From contig NZ_WNKY01000028.1 in NCBI RefSeq assembly GCF_009720825.1, positions 1 to 64,000 on the forward strand: a stretch of 64,000 nt of DNA, written 5' to 3'. Shown in pieces: positions 1 to 8,592 of this stretch. How positions within the stretch are numbered: the first letter of the stretch is position 1; each line of letters opens with the position of its first letter. A program made the translations under genes and the position numbers. The notes beneath the pieces were generated by a model. It made no database searches and was not told where the DNA came from. It saw nothing but the letters and a program-made list of their open reading frames with translations. Origin of the DNA: Duganella radicis. GTDB taxonomy: Bacteria > Pseudomonadota > Gammaproteobacteria > Burkholderiales > Burkholderiaceae_D.

Positions 1-640
1 TCGGCAGCGGCTTGCCGGCTTGCGCGTTGGCGATGATCAGCGGGATCAGTTTTTCCGGGAAGTGGTATGGACCGTAGTTGTTGGAGCAGTTGGTGGTCAG
101 CACCGGCAGGCCGTAGGTGTGGAAGTAGGAACGCACCAGATGGTCCGACGCCGCCTTCGAGGCCGAATACGGGCTGTTGGGCGCGAACGCGGTGGTTTCG
201 CTGAATGGCGCATCGTCCGGACCCAGCGTGCCGTACACCTCGTCGGTGGAGACGTGCAGGAAGCGGAAGGCGGCCTTCTCGTCCTCCGGCAGGCCGGACC
301 AGTAGGCGCGCGCCGCTTCCAGCAGGCTGAAGGTGCCGTTGATGTTGGTGTTGATGAATTCGCCCGGACCGAGGATGGAGCGGTCGACGTGGCTTTCAGC
401 GGCGAAGTGCACCACCGCGCGCGGCTTGTGCTGCTGGAACAGGGCCAGCACCTGCGCCTGGTCGCAGATGTCGCCGCGCACAAAGGTGTGGCGCGCGTCC
501 TGCTTGAGCGAGGCCAGGTTGTTCAGATTGCCGGCATAGGTCAGCTTGTCGTAGTTGATGACAGGCTCATCTGACTGCGCCAGCCAGTCGAGGACAAAAT
601 TTGAGCCGATAAAACCAGCACCACCCGTTACAAAAATCAT
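1..640 (-). CDS. rfbB: dTDP-glucose 4,6-dehydratase, 5' part
   Basis: Converts dTDP-glucose to dTDP-4-keto-6-deoxyglucose, the second step of dTDP-rhamnose synthesis for surface polysaccharide. The frame opens with ATG at 640 and runs off the left edge, so about 213 of some 350 residues are present. The N-terminus starts MIFVTGGAGFIGSNFV, the NAD-binding GxxGxxG motif of extended short-chain dehydrogenases. HFAAESHVDRS follows, then STDEVYG, and YSASKAASD carries the catalytic Tyr-xxx-Lys. TNCSNNYGPYHFPEKLIPL is typical of RfbB. The other rfb genes should lie to the left, outside the window. The gene is divergent from apaH with about 120 bp between them. Confidence 0.95.
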   Translation of the reverse strand, partial: MIFVTGGAGFIGSNFVLDWLAQSDEPVINYDKLTYAGNLNNLASLKQDARHTFVRGDICDQAQVLALFQQHKPRAVVHFAAESHVDRSILGPGEFINTNINGTFSLLEAARAYWSGLPEDEKAAFRFLHVSTDEVYGTLGPDDAPFSETTAFAPNSPYSASKAASDHLVRSYFHTYGLPVLTTNCSNNYGPYHFPEKLIPLIIANAQAGKPLP

Positions 641-761
641 TTAGTATCCCGCAGCAAGAGTCAAATTAGTCGGTAGGTAGGATTTTATGTGAACTGCCCT
701 GTATCGGGGCAAAAATTCAGGGTAAATCAGTTTTCAAAGCAACGAACCAGTGAGTATTTCT

Positions 762-1631
762 ATGAAAACCTATGTAATCGGGGATTTGCAGGGCTGCCAC
801 GACCAGGCGCTGGCCATCCTCGACCGCATACGCGCGCACGCGGCCGCCGATGGCGTGGCCGAGCCTGCCATCCTGTTCGCAGGCGACCTGATCAACCGTG
901 GGCCGGATTCCCTGTCCACTCTGCGCCATGTGCGCAAGCTGGCCATGGCCAGCGGCGGGCTGGTCGATAGCGTGCTGGGCAATCATGACCTGCACTTGCT
1001 GGCGGTGGCCTATGGCATCCGGCCGGAGCATAAGTCCGATACGCTGGCCGAGATCCTGCATGCGCCGGACCGCGACGAACTGATCGACTGGATACGACAG
1101 CGGCCGCTGGCGATCCGGGTCAAGGACCATGTGCTGGTGCACGCCGGCCTGCTGCCGCAATGGACCGCCGCGCAAGCGATGGCGCTGGCCGGCGAGGTGC
1201 AGGACATGCTGCGCGGCGACGGCATCGCCGAATTCCTGGCCGAGATGTACGGCAACCAGCCGGCCCAGTGGTCGGACGATTTGCGCGGCGCCGACCGGCT
1301 GCGCTGCATCATCAACGCCATGACCCGGCTGCGCTTCTGCACCGCCGATGGCGTGATGGATTTCAAGATGAAGGAAAGCGGCACGGCCGATCCATCGACC
1401 GGCCTGATGCCATGGTTTGAGGTGCCGGGCCGGCGCAGCGCGCAGGAAACCGTGATCTTCGGCCACTGGTCGGCGCTGGGTCTCCGGCTGGAGCCCAAGC
1501 TGATCAGCCTGGACAGCGGCTGCGTCTGGGGCGGGCAATTAAGCGCCGTGTGCCTGGAAGACCGCAGCCTGCTGCAAGTGCAGTGCCCGGAATTCCAGCA
1601 AAGCGCGGCTAAAGCGGCAAAGCCGGGGTAG
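762..1631 (+). CDS. apaH: symmetrical bis(5'-nucleosyl)-tetraphosphatase
   Basis: Hydrolyses Ap4A symmetrically to two ADP and can decap Np4-capped RNA in other bacteria. The product has 289 residues; E. coli ApaH has about 280. Metallophosphatase motifs are visible in order: GDLQGC at residues 7-12, GDLINRGPDS near 41-50, GNHDLHLL near 75-82, and a late GHWSALG. I chose ATG 762 (MKTYVIGDLQGC) over an in-frame GTG at 750 because family members begin right at this motif. The 3' end overlaps the convergent SGNH hydrolase gene by 23 bp. Confidence 0.95.
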   Translation: MKTYVIGDLQGCHDQALAILDRIRAHAAADGVAEPAILFAGDLINRGPDSLSTLRHVRKLAMASGGLVDSVLGNHDLHLLAVAYGIRPEHKSDTLAEILHAPDRDELIDWIRQRPLAIRVKDHVLVHAGLLPQWTAAQAMALAGEVQDMLRGDGIAEFLAEMYGNQPAQWSDDLRGADRLRCIINAMTRLRFCTADGVMDFKMKESGTADPSTGLMPWFEVPGRRSAQETVIFGHWSALGLRLEPKLISLDSGCVWGGQLSAVCLEDRSLLQVQCPEFQQSAAKAAKPG

Positions 1632-2793
1632 CCTCCGCCATGGCCCGGTAGCCGCGGTCGTTCGGATGCAGATGGTCGCCGCTGTCGTAGGCCGGCAGCA
1701 GCCGGTCGGGTTGGGCCGGATCGCGCAGCTGCATGTCAACGTCGGCCACCGCGTCGAACTGGCCGGCCGTGCGTATCCAGGCATTCACCGCTTGCCGCTT
1801 GGCTTCGCCCTCGGCGCTGTGGATGAAGGGTTTGCCCACACCACCATGCGGCGGCAAGGTAGCGGCGCACACCCTGATTCCGGCGGCATGCGCCCGCTGG
1901 AGCAAGGTCTGCATGCCGGCGATGATGTCTTGCGCCGACGCTTGCTGCTCCGGCACGGCCAGCATGTCGGAAGCCGCAATATCGTTGACCCCGCCATGCA
2001 GCAGCAGCCAGCGCACGCCCTGCCGGTCCAGCACGTCACGCTGCAAGCGGGCCAGCATGCTCGGGCCGACAAACGGTTTGGCGCCATCCCGCAACAGCCG
2101 GTTGCCGGCCACGCCCGCATTCAGCACCGCCACCGACGACGGCGCCAGCCGCGCCGCCAGCAGGTCCGGCCAGCGCGCTTGCGCACCGGTGCTGGAACCG
2201 ACGCCATCGGCAATCGAATCGCCCAGCACCACCACGGTGCGCGGCGAGCTGGTGGCCAGCACTTCCACGCTGGCGACAAAATAACGGCTGTCATCGGTTT
2301 CCGCCGCCGGCATGACGGCGGCGGCGGTGAGATCGCCGCCGCGCGCCAGGTAAGCCAGCTGCAAACCCTCGCCATGCAGGGTGGCGCGCGCACTGCCCTG
2401 CGGCAGGTAGAGGCTGATCGCCAGTTCCTGCAAGGCCGCCACCGGCATCGCCAATGGATCGCTCAGCACGCTCTCGCCGGGCGCGATGGTCACTTGCGGC
2501 TGGCCGGCGAAGGCCAGCGCGTGGTCGCTGCCGGGCTCGATGGCGGCGCCACCGGCACTGCGCGCCAACCGCGCCGCGCCCACCACCAGCGGCGTCGTGC
2601 CCAGCTCGTTGGACAGGCGCACCCGCACATTGTCGCCGCCGACACTGGTGCGCAGCGCCTGGCGCAGGCTGAGCGCCGGCATGGCCGGGCCGACGGTATC
2701 CGGCACCGCCATCCAGGTCGTCACCCACGCTGGCGCGGCCATGCCGCATGCCGGCGTCAGCACAAACAACAGCATTGCCGCCCATCGTTTCAT
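1609..2793 (-). CDS. secreted SGNH/GDSL-family hydrolase
   Basis: A 394-residue protein with a signal peptide (MKRWAAMLLFVLTPACGMAA). The N-terminal part of about 160 residues looks beta-rich, and the SGNH hydrolase domain follows. Block I is VVLGDSIADG with the nucleophile Ser near 193; Gly and Asn blocks are AGVAGNR and LHGGVNDI. Block V is DHLHPNDRG near 373-381, supplying Asp and His. Such enzymes act as esterases on carbohydrate acetyl groups, lipids or other esters; the substrate cannot be read from sequence. The layout resembles the XynE-like branch of the family. It is convergent with apaH and transcribed away from the lysR gene's promoter. Confidence 0.88.
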   Translation of the reverse strand: MKRWAAMLLFVLTPACGMAAPAWVTTWMAVPDTVGPAMPALSLRQALRTSVGGDNVRVRLSNELGTTPLVVGAARLARSAGGAAIEPGSDHALAFAGQPQVTIAPGESVLSDPLAMPVAALQELAISLYLPQGSARATLHGEGLQLAYLARGGDLTAAAVMPAAETDDSRYFVASVEVLATSSPRTVVVLGDSIADGVGSSTGAQARWPDLLAARLAPSSVAVLNAGVAGNRLLRDGAKPFVGPSMLARLQRDVLDRQGVRWLLLHGGVNDIAASDMLAVPEQQASAQDIIAGMQTLLQRAHAAGIRVCAATLPPHGGVGKPFIHSAEGEAKRQAVNAWIRTAGQFDAVADVDMQLRDPAQPDRLLPAYDSGDHLHPNDRGYRAMAEATPALPL

Positions 2794-2896
2794 CGCTTCA
2801 CCTTGAGGTTGTTGAGTGCGGCCAGTCTACGGAGGCGGGCGGGGCAAATCAACAGCGGTGGACGCATACCCGCCATGCGTGCCGCGCATAGCCGGC

Positions 2897-3826
2897 TCAG
2901 CCGGCGTTGAAGTGCGTAACGCCGTGGTCGAAGCGGTGCAGGACGTCAAACATCCGCTGGCGGAACCATTGGTGGGCGGAATCGTGATGATTGCGGGCGT
3001 GCCACAGCAGCCAGTAGCGGTAAGGCGGCACCTCGAAGGGCAAGGGCTGCCATGCCAGCGGCGCGGCCGAGGCGAATTTGATGGCCATGTGTTCCGGCAC
3101 CGTCAGCAGCAGGTTCTGCTGTCCGATCAGGCGCAGCGCCGCCGAAAAGAATGGCACGCTCAGGCGCACGTCGCGCCGCATGCCGTGCCGGGCCAGCGCC
3201 TGTTCGATCACGCCGTCGCGGTCGCTGCCGCCGCTGATGCGCAGGTGCGCGGCCGCCACGTACTCGGCCAGGGTGATGGTTTGCCGCGCCAGCGGATGGC
3301 CGGCGCGCATCAGGCACACGGCGCGGTCCTCGCCCATGGCGCGGCCATGCAGGTTTTCCGGCAACAGGTCGGCGATGGTGGCGACCAGGTCCACGCCCTC
3401 ATCGCTGAGCAGCCGGTAATAGCCCGGCTCCCACAGCCGGAAGTCCAGCCGGGCGTGCGGCGCTTGCGCGTGCAGCGCCTCGGCCAGCGGCGGCAGCATG
3501 TGTTCGGCCAAATAGTCGGAACCGGCAATGGAAAAAGTACGCGAGCAGGTGGCCGGCTCGAAGCCCGGACCGTCCAGCACGGAATCGAGCGATGCCAGTA
3601 CGGCCTTGAGCGGGCCGCGCATGGCTTGTGCGCGCTGGGTCAGCAGGAAGCGCTGGCCTTCGCGTATCAGCAGGGGATCGCCGTACTGGACGCGCAACTG
3701 GGCCAACTGGCGGCTCAGCGCCGACTGGGTCAGGCCCAGCATCTCGGCCGCCAGCGTCAGGTTGCGTGTTTCCAGCAGCACATCCAGCGACCTCAGTAAA
3801 TTCAGATTGGTGGACGGCTGCGGCAT
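2897..3826 (-). CDS. LysR-family transcriptional regulator
   Basis: A 309-residue regulator. The N-terminal winged helix-turn-helix (about residues 7-65) contains LAAEMLGLTQSALSRQLAQL. A substrate-binding domain of the DntR/NodD-like type follows (residues 95-300), including a SGGSDRDGVIE segment. It starts 10 bp after the plsC stop codon and is probably co-transcribed as the last gene of the yqgE-ruvX-pyrRBC'-plsC operon, so it may not regulate an adjacent gene. Its effector and targets cannot be told from the sequence. Confidence 0.88.
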   Translation of the reverse strand: MPQPSTNLNLLRSLDVLLETRNLTLAAEMLGLTQSALSRQLAQLRVQYGDPLLIREGQRFLLTQRAQAMRGPLKAVLASLDSVLDGPGFEPATCSRTFSIAGSDYLAEHMLPPLAEALHAQAPHARLDFRLWEPGYYRLLSDEGVDLVATIADLLPENLHGRAMGEDRAVCLMRAGHPLARQTITLAEYVAAAHLRISGGSDRDGVIEQALARHGMRRDVRLSVPFFSAALRLIGQQNLLLTVPEHMAIKFASAAPLAWQPLPFEVPPYRYWLLWHARNHHDSAHQWFRQRMFDVLHRFDHGVTHFNAG

Positions 3827-3836
3827 GGCGTTGGTC

Positions 3837-4586
3837 TTAGTGCGCCGCTGGCGTCACGCCCAGCGCGGCGGCGACGGCCTGGTGGGAGGCTTCCGCCAGT
3901 TCGCGGCGGTGGGCGCCGATGCTGTCCAGCGGCGGCAGGATGGCCAGTTGTGCCTTCACCGGCGGGCCGTTCAGGATCAGCACGATGCTTTCCGCGAAAC
4001 TGGTCTCGCCGATGAAATCCACCGAGGGATGCGAGGCGCCGCCGGCGTCGCGGTAGGTCAGGGCAAACGGCTGCACCGGCACTTTGGCGTCAATCGCCGC
4101 CTCGAACAGGTTGGCGTGGAACGGCAGCAATTGCCCCTGCGCCGCCGTGGTGCCCTCGGGGAAGAAGGCCACGCGCTCGCCCTGCTCCAGGCTGGTGACC
4201 AGCCCTTTGAAGATGTGGCGCAGGTCGCGCCGGTTGCCACGCGCGATGAACACGGTGCCGGCCTTCTCGGCCAGCCATCCGGCCAGCGGCCACGAGCGGA
4301 TTTCCGCCTTGGCCACGAAATGACTCGGGTACAGGCTGTGCACCACAAAGATGTCCAGCCACGAGACGTGATTGGCCACCACCATGGAATGCGCCAGCGC
4401 CGGCGCGCTGCCCGGCGCCAGTTCCACCGTCACATTGCACATCGCCAGCAGTCTGGTGGACCAGCGGCGGATGTGGCCGTTACGCTTTTCCTGACCGATC
4501 CACGGAAACACCGTGGCGCAGATCGCCATGCCCTTGAACACGTGCAGCATCACCCGCGCGAGGCGGAATATCGTCGACAGTTTCAT
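3837..4586 (-). CDS. plsC: 1-acyl-sn-glycerol-3-phosphate acyltransferase
   Basis: Acylates lysophosphatidic acid to phosphatidic acid at the inner membrane. The 249-residue protein has a hydrophobic N-terminal segment (residues 8-30), then motif I NHVSWLD (72-78, the catalytic His/Asp pair) and motif III FPEGTT (142-147). It follows pyrC' with a 9-bp gap and precedes lysR by 10 bp, so it sits inside the pyrimidine operon. Specific paralogues of this family may acylate other lysolipids, so the exact acceptor is inferred. Confidence 0.9.
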   Translation of the reverse strand: MKLSTIFRLARVMLHVFKGMAICATVFPWIGQEKRNGHIRRWSTRLLAMCNVTVELAPGSAPALAHSMVVANHVSWLDIFVVHSLYPSHFVAKAEIRSWPLAGWLAEKAGTVFIARGNRRDLRHIFKGLVTSLEQGERVAFFPEGTTAAQGQLLPFHANLFEAAIDAKVPVQPFALTYRDAGGASHPSVDFIGETSFAESIVLILNGPPVKAQLAILPPLDSIGAHRRELAEASHQAVAAALGVTPAAH

Positions 4587-4595
4587 GCAGGCGTA

Positions 4596-5912
4596 TCAGC
4601 GTTGGTAGGCGACGTGGCCGGCCACGATGGTGGTTTGCACTTGTCCGGCCAGGTTGTAGCCGAGGAACGGCGTGTGCTTGCCTTGACTCGCCAGCGCCGA
4701 CGCTTCCACCGTCCAGTGCGCGCCCGGGTCGAACAAGACCACGTCCGCCACAGCGCCCACCGACAGCGTGCCGGCGTCCAGCCCCGCCACCCGCGCCGCT
4801 TCCGAGGTGATGCGGGCCAGCGCGCGCGACAGCGGACGCATTGCCTCCTTGCCTGCGCCAGTGTCCTGCGTGCTGGCATAATCCTCGGCCCATTTCAGGG
4901 TCAGCGACAGCAGCAGTTCCAGTCCGGTCGCGCCCGGCGAGGCCTCGCCGAACGGCAGCAGCTTTTCATCGTCGTCGACCGGCGTGTGGTCCGAGCACAG
5001 CGCGTCGATGGTGCCGTCCAGCAGGCCGAAGCGGATGGCGTCGCGGTCGCGCTGGCTGCGGAATGGCGGCGTCACGCGCGCGTTGGAATCGAAGAAGCCG
5101 ATGTCGGCGTCGGTCATGTGCACGTGGTGCACGCCGACGTCGCAGGTGACCGGCAAGCCCTCTTGCTTGGCCTTGCGGATCAGCTCCAGCCCGGCCGCCG
5201 ACGAGATGCGGCACAGGTGCACGCGCGCGCCGGTCGAGCGCATCAGTTCAAAGATGGTGTGCAGGGCGATGGTTTCCGACATCACCGGCACGCCGGACAG
5301 GCCGAGGCGCGACGCCAGCGGACCGGAAGCGGCCACGCCGCCACGGCCGATGTGCGCGTCCTGCGGACGCAGCCACACGGTATAGCCGAAGGTCTTGGCA
5401 TATTGCAGCGCGCGCAGCAGCACGTTGGTGTCGGCGATCGGCTCTTCCGCCTGGGCGAAGCCGATGCAGCCCGATTCGGTCAGCGACGACATCTCGGTCA
5501 GCGCCGCGCCTTTCAGGCCCATGGTCAGCGCGCCCAGCGGGTGGACGTGCGCCTGGTTCAGCTTGCGCGCGCGGTGTTTGAGCATTTCCACCAGGCCCGG
5601 CTCGTCGAGCACCGGGTCGGTATCCGGCGGGCACACCAGCGAGGTGATACCGCCTTGCACAGCGGCCTGCATCTCCGATTCCAGCGTGGCCTTGTATTCA
5701 AAGCCCGGCTCGCGCAGGCGGGCCGACAGGTCGACAAAACCCGGCGCCACGATCAGGCCGATGGCGTCGATGGTGTCGTCGGCGCTGAAGCCCGCAGGCG
5801 CCGCGCCGACCGCAACGATTTTGCCGTCGGCGATGTAAAGGTCGTTGAGGCCGTCGATGCCGTTGGCCGGGTCGATGACGTGGCCGTTTTTAATGTGGAT
5901 ATTCTTCTTCAT
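4596..5912 (-). CDS. pyrC': dihydroorotase-like protein PyrC' (probably non-catalytic)
   Basis: A 438-residue amidohydrolase of the dihydroorotase family. The usual metal-binding HxH before LREPG is replaced: the segment reads VDLSARLREPG (Ser63 and Arg65 where His is expected). The later histidine segments are also altered: RPQDAHI stands where HCED-type sequence is usual, and HLCRISS where H-x-C-H-V-S is usual. GVHHVHMTD and SDHTPVDDDE are kept. Its 4-bp overlap with pyrB matches the Pseudomonas pyrB-pyrC' arrangement, where PyrC' is an inactive structural partner needed to assemble aspartate transcarbamoylase. I infer the same role here and expect a separate active pyrC elsewhere in the genome. 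Confidence 0.9.
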   Translation of the reverse strand: MKKNIHIKNGHVIDPANGIDGLNDLYIADGKIVAVGAAPAGFSADDTIDAIGLIVAPGFVDLSARLREPGFEYKATLESEMQAAVQGGITSLVCPPDTDPVLDEPGLVEMLKHRARKLNQAHVHPLGALTMGLKGAALTEMSSLTESGCIGFAQAEEPIADTNVLLRALQYAKTFGYTVWLRPQDAHIGRGGVAASGPLASRLGLSGVPVMSETIALHTIFELMRSTGARVHLCRISSAAGLELIRKAKQEGLPVTCDVGVHHVHMTDADIGFFDSNARVTPPFRSQRDRDAIRFGLLDGTIDALCSDHTPVDDDEKLLPFGEASPGATGLELLLSLTLKWAEDYASTQDTGAGKEAMRPLSRALARITSEAARVAGLDAGTLSVGAVADVVLFDPGAHWTVEASALASQGKHTPFLGYNLAGQVQTTIVAGHVAYQR

Positions 5913-6874
5913 GCTTGCGTTCCTGCCACGATACTCATCACCGCCATGCGTACGGCGATACCAAACGTCACCTGCGGCAGGATCACCGCCTGCGCGCCAT
6001 CCGCCACGGCGGAATCGATTTCCACGCCGCGGTTCATCGGGCCCGGGTGCATGACGATGGCGTCCGGCTTGGCCAGCGCCAGGCGCTCCGGCGTCAGGCC
6101 GTAGCTCTTGAAGTATTCGCCGGCCGATGGCAGCAGCGCGCCGCTCATGCGCTCGTTCTGCAGGCGCAGCATGATGATCACGTCGACGTCCTTCAGGCCT
6201 TCATCCATGTTGGTGAAGGTGCGCACGCCCATCTGCTCCAGGCCGCCCGGCAGCAGGGTGTGCGGGCCGATGGCGCGCACTTCCGGCACCCCCAGCGTGG
6301 TCAGCGCGTGGATGTCGGAACGGGCCACGCGGCTGTGCAGGATGTCGCCGACAATCGCCACGCGCAGGTTGGTGAAGTCCTGCTTGTAGTGGCGGATGGT
6401 GTACATGTCCAGCAGGCCCTGCGTCGGGTGCGCGTGGCGGCCGTCGCCCGCGTTCACCACGTGCACATGGTTCTGCCTGGTTTCCATCAGGTGCTTGGCG
6501 ATCAGGTAGGGCGCGCCCGATTGCGCGTGGCGGACCACGAACATGTCCGCGTGCATGGCGGCCAGGTTGTCGATGGTGTCCAGCAGCGATTCGCCTTTGC
6601 TGGTCGAGGAAGCCTGGATGTTCAGGTTGATGACGTCGGCCGACAAACGCTTGGCGGCAATCTCAAAAGTCGTACGCGTGCGGGTCGAGTTTTCGAAGAA
6701 CAGGTTGAACACCGATTTGCCGCGCATCAGCGGCACTTTCTTCACATCGCGGTCGGAGATGCCGACGAAGGACGACGCGGTGTCCAGAATGTGATTGAGG
6801 ATGGCTTTCGGCAGCCCCTCGATCGACAGCAAGTGCTGGAGCTCGCCGTGTTTGTTCAGTTGCGGATTAAGCAT
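5909..6874 (-). CDS. pyrB: aspartate carbamoyltransferase catalytic subunit
   Basis: Condenses carbamoyl phosphate and aspartate to carbamoyl-aspartate, the committed step of pyrimidine synthesis. The 321-residue chain carries the carbamoyl-phosphate loop FFENSTRTRTTFE (STRTR at 63-67). The mobile SSTSKGES loop, HPTQGLLDM and the late HPGPMNRGVEI aspartate-binding region follow. The N-terminus is slightly extended relative to E. coli, as in class A transcarbamoylases that assemble with a dihydroorotase-type subunit. The gene overlaps pyrC' by 4 bp and lies 16 bp after pyrR. Confidence 0.97.
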   Translation of the reverse strand: MLNPQLNKHGELQHLLSIEGLPKAILNHILDTASSFVGISDRDVKKVPLMRGKSVFNLFFENSTRTRTTFEIAAKRLSADVINLNIQASSTSKGESLLDTIDNLAAMHADMFVVRHAQSGAPYLIAKHLMETRQNHVHVVNAGDGRHAHPTQGLLDMYTIRHYKQDFTNLRVAIVGDILHSRVARSDIHALTTLGVPEVRAIGPHTLLPGGLEQMGVRTFTNMDEGLKDVDVIIMLRLQNERMSGALLPSAGEYFKSYGLTPERLALAKPDAIVMHPGPMNRGVEIDSAVADGAQAVILPQVTFGIAVRMAVMSIVAGTQA

Positions 6875-6890
6875 AGTTTTGGTCGAAGCG

Positions 6891-7400
6891 TTATTCTATA
6901 GTTAGCGTAAATTTTCCATCGTCGGCGCGTTTTTTCAGGACCAGCGCCTGCCCCTTCGGCACGGCGACATGGGCGGCGACGAAGTCCGCCGCCACCGGCA
7001 GCTGGCGTTCGCCGCGGTCCACCAGCGCGGCCAGCATGATGCGCGCCGGGCGGCCGTAATCGAACAACTCGTTGATGGCGGCGCGGGTGGTGCGGCCGGT
7101 GTACAGCACGTCGTCAACCAGCAGGATGTTGGCGGCCGCCACATCGAAGGTGATATTGGTTGGCTTGACCTCGGCAGGCAGGCCTTTCCTGGCGTAGTCG
7201 TCGCGGTAGAACGAGACGTCCAGCACGCCGCAGCGGGCCGACAGGCCGAGGTCGGCCGCGAGGCGCTCGGCGATCCAGGCGCCGCCGGAATGGATGCCGA
7301 CGATGGCGACATCCGGCACGCCGGCCAGACCGGCTTTCACATCGGCCAGCAGGGTGGCGTACAGCTGCTCGGCGTCGAGTTGGTTGGGATTGAGAGTCAT
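6891..7400 (-). CDS. pyrR: PyrR-type uracil phosphoribosyltransferase/regulator
   Basis: A 169-residue type I phosphoribosyltransferase. The PRPP-binding loop is LLVDDVLYTGRTTRAAINEL (about residues 93-112), and GIHSGGAWIAERL precedes it. In Gram-positive bacteria PyrR binds pyr mRNA to cause attenuation and has weak uracil phosphoribosyltransferase activity. In Gram-negative bacteria its regulatory role is less clear, and I see no PyrR attenuator hairpin next to the gene. It overlaps ruvX by 4 bp and precedes pyrB by 16 bp. Confidence 0.92.
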   Translation of the reverse strand: MTLNPNQLDAEQLYATLLADVKAGLAGVPDVAIVGIHSGGAWIAERLAADLGLSARCGVLDVSFYRDDYARKGLPAEVKPTNITFDVAAANILLVDDVLYTGRTTRAAINELFDYGRPARIMLAALVDRGERQLPVAADFVAAHVAVPKGQALVLKKRADDGKFTLTIE

Positions 7401-7786
7401 AGGGAGTCGAAATATTGTTGCAGAATGATGGCGGCGGCGCGGTCGTCGATGACCTCGCCGCGCTTGGCCGACAGCACGGCCGAGGAATAGCGTTCGTCCA
7501 CCAGCTCCACCGGCAGGCCGAAGCGGCCGGTCAGCTGATTGGCAAAACGGCGCGCCCGCGCCGTCATTTCGTGTTCATTGCCGTCCGGGTGCATGGGCAG
7601 CCCGACCACCAGCCGGGCCGGTTTCCATTCATCCAGCATCTTCTGGATATCGGCAAAACGCGTCGCATTGTCGACCGCGCTGATGACTTTGAGAGGCTCC
7701 GCCTGGCGCAGCATGGTGTTGCCCATGGCCACGCCGATTCTTTTCACACCGAAGTCGAACGCAAAAATGGTGTCGATACTGCTCAT
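7397..7786 (-). CDS. ruvX: RuvX/YqgF Holliday-junction resolvase-like protein
   Basis: A 129-residue RNase H-fold protein. The N-terminal FAFDFGVKRIGVAMGN carries the first acidic residue and DER near 98-100 carries a later one. The family is called putative pre-16S rRNA nuclease because YqgF functions in 16S 5'-end maturation. Its ATG directly abuts the yqgE stop codon, and it overlaps pyrR by 4 bp. yqgE-yqgF is a widely conserved pair in proteobacteria. Confidence 0.93.
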   Translation of the reverse strand: MSSIDTIFAFDFGVKRIGVAMGNTMLRQAEPLKVISAVDNATRFADIQKMLDEWKPARLVVGLPMHPDGNEHEMTARARRFANQLTGRFGLPVELVDERYSSAVLSAKRGEVIDDRAAAIILQQYFDSL

Positions 7787-8440
7787 TTAAGCGTGGCCCG
7801 CCTCGGAGGTGAGCATCAGCGGGTCGATGCCCAGCAGGCGCATGGCGGCGGTGTAGCGGTCCTCGATCGGCAGGTCGAACAGGATGTGCGGATCGGCGCC
7901 CACCGTCAGCCAGCCGTTGCGGCTGATTTCCTCTTCCAGCTGGCCCGGGCTCCAGCCCGAATAGCCGATCGACACCAGCATGCGCGGCGGACCCTCGCCG
8001 GCCGCCACCGCTTCCAGCACGTCGATGGAGGTGGTGAAGGCGACGTCCTTGGTCACGGTCAGCGAGGACGAATAGCGGTGGCCGGGCGTGTGCAGCACGA
8101 AGCCGCGGTCGTCCTGCACCGGGCCGCCGAACATGATCGGCTCGTCGTCATGGCCTTCGAGGCCGTGATCGACCTTCAGGTCGATGCGCTCGAACAGGGT
8201 ATGCATGGTCATGTCGGTAGGCTTGTTGATCACCACGCCCAGCACGCCGTTTTCATTGTGCTCGCAAACATACACCACCGTGCCGCCGAAGACCGGATCT
8301 TGCATGGATGGCATTGCAATAAGGAAATGATTTGCCAGATTCAGCGTGCTGGTTGGCGCGCCGACGGGCTCCAGGGGGTCGCCGGCATCCTGCATCAGGC
8401 CGGGAACAGGTAGAGTTTTGCCTATTTTGCTCTTCTTCAT
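7787..8440 (-). CDS. yqgE: YqgE/AlgH family protein
   Basis: A conserved cytoplasmic protein of unknown biochemical function; the homologue AlgH was linked to alginate regulation in Pseudomonas. The core starts NHFLIAMPSMQDPVFGGTVVYVCEH and contains GVVINKP, MFGGPV and GYSGWSPGQLE, all typical of the family. I chose ATG 8440 (MKKSKIGKTL), giving 217 residues, because AGAGAG precedes it. An in-frame start at 8515 would add 25 residues. The family core normally begins near NLANHF, so this protein has an N-terminal extension of roughly 30 residues in any case. It is the first gene of the pyr operon. Confidence 0.9.
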   Translation of the reverse strand: MKKSKIGKTLPVPGLMQDAGDPLEPVGAPTSTLNLANHFLIAMPSMQDPVFGGTVVYVCEHNENGVLGVVINKPTDMTMHTLFERIDLKVDHGLEGHDDEPIMFGGPVQDDRGFVLHTPGHRYSSSLTVTKDVAFTTSIDVLEAVAAGEGPPRMLVSIGYSGWSPGQLEEEISRNGWLTVGADPHILFDLPIEDRYTAAMRLLGIDPLMLTSEAGHA

Positions 8441-8592
8441 ACAAGTTGCTCTCTCTGCTGGGTGCGTGTTCTCTCTGTGCTGCTGACAATTACTGTAGTA
8501 TCGCGCGGCTAGCAACTCTGTCTAACCCGTAGTTTACACTGAATTGGGGGACGAGCCACGATTGCATCCCTCACAAGCTTGATACAGACCGA

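Noticed and set aside
2878..2908. GCCGGC-TCA-GCCGGC hairpin after lysR
   Set aside because: Short self-complementary GC run with no U-run, frequent by chance in this composition.
3528..6104. Very long plus-strand open frame (858 codons) opposite lysR, plsC and pyrC'
   Set aside because: Product is Arg/His/Gln-rich without domains. It mirrors strongly supported genes on the other strand, a common effect of GC-rich third positions.
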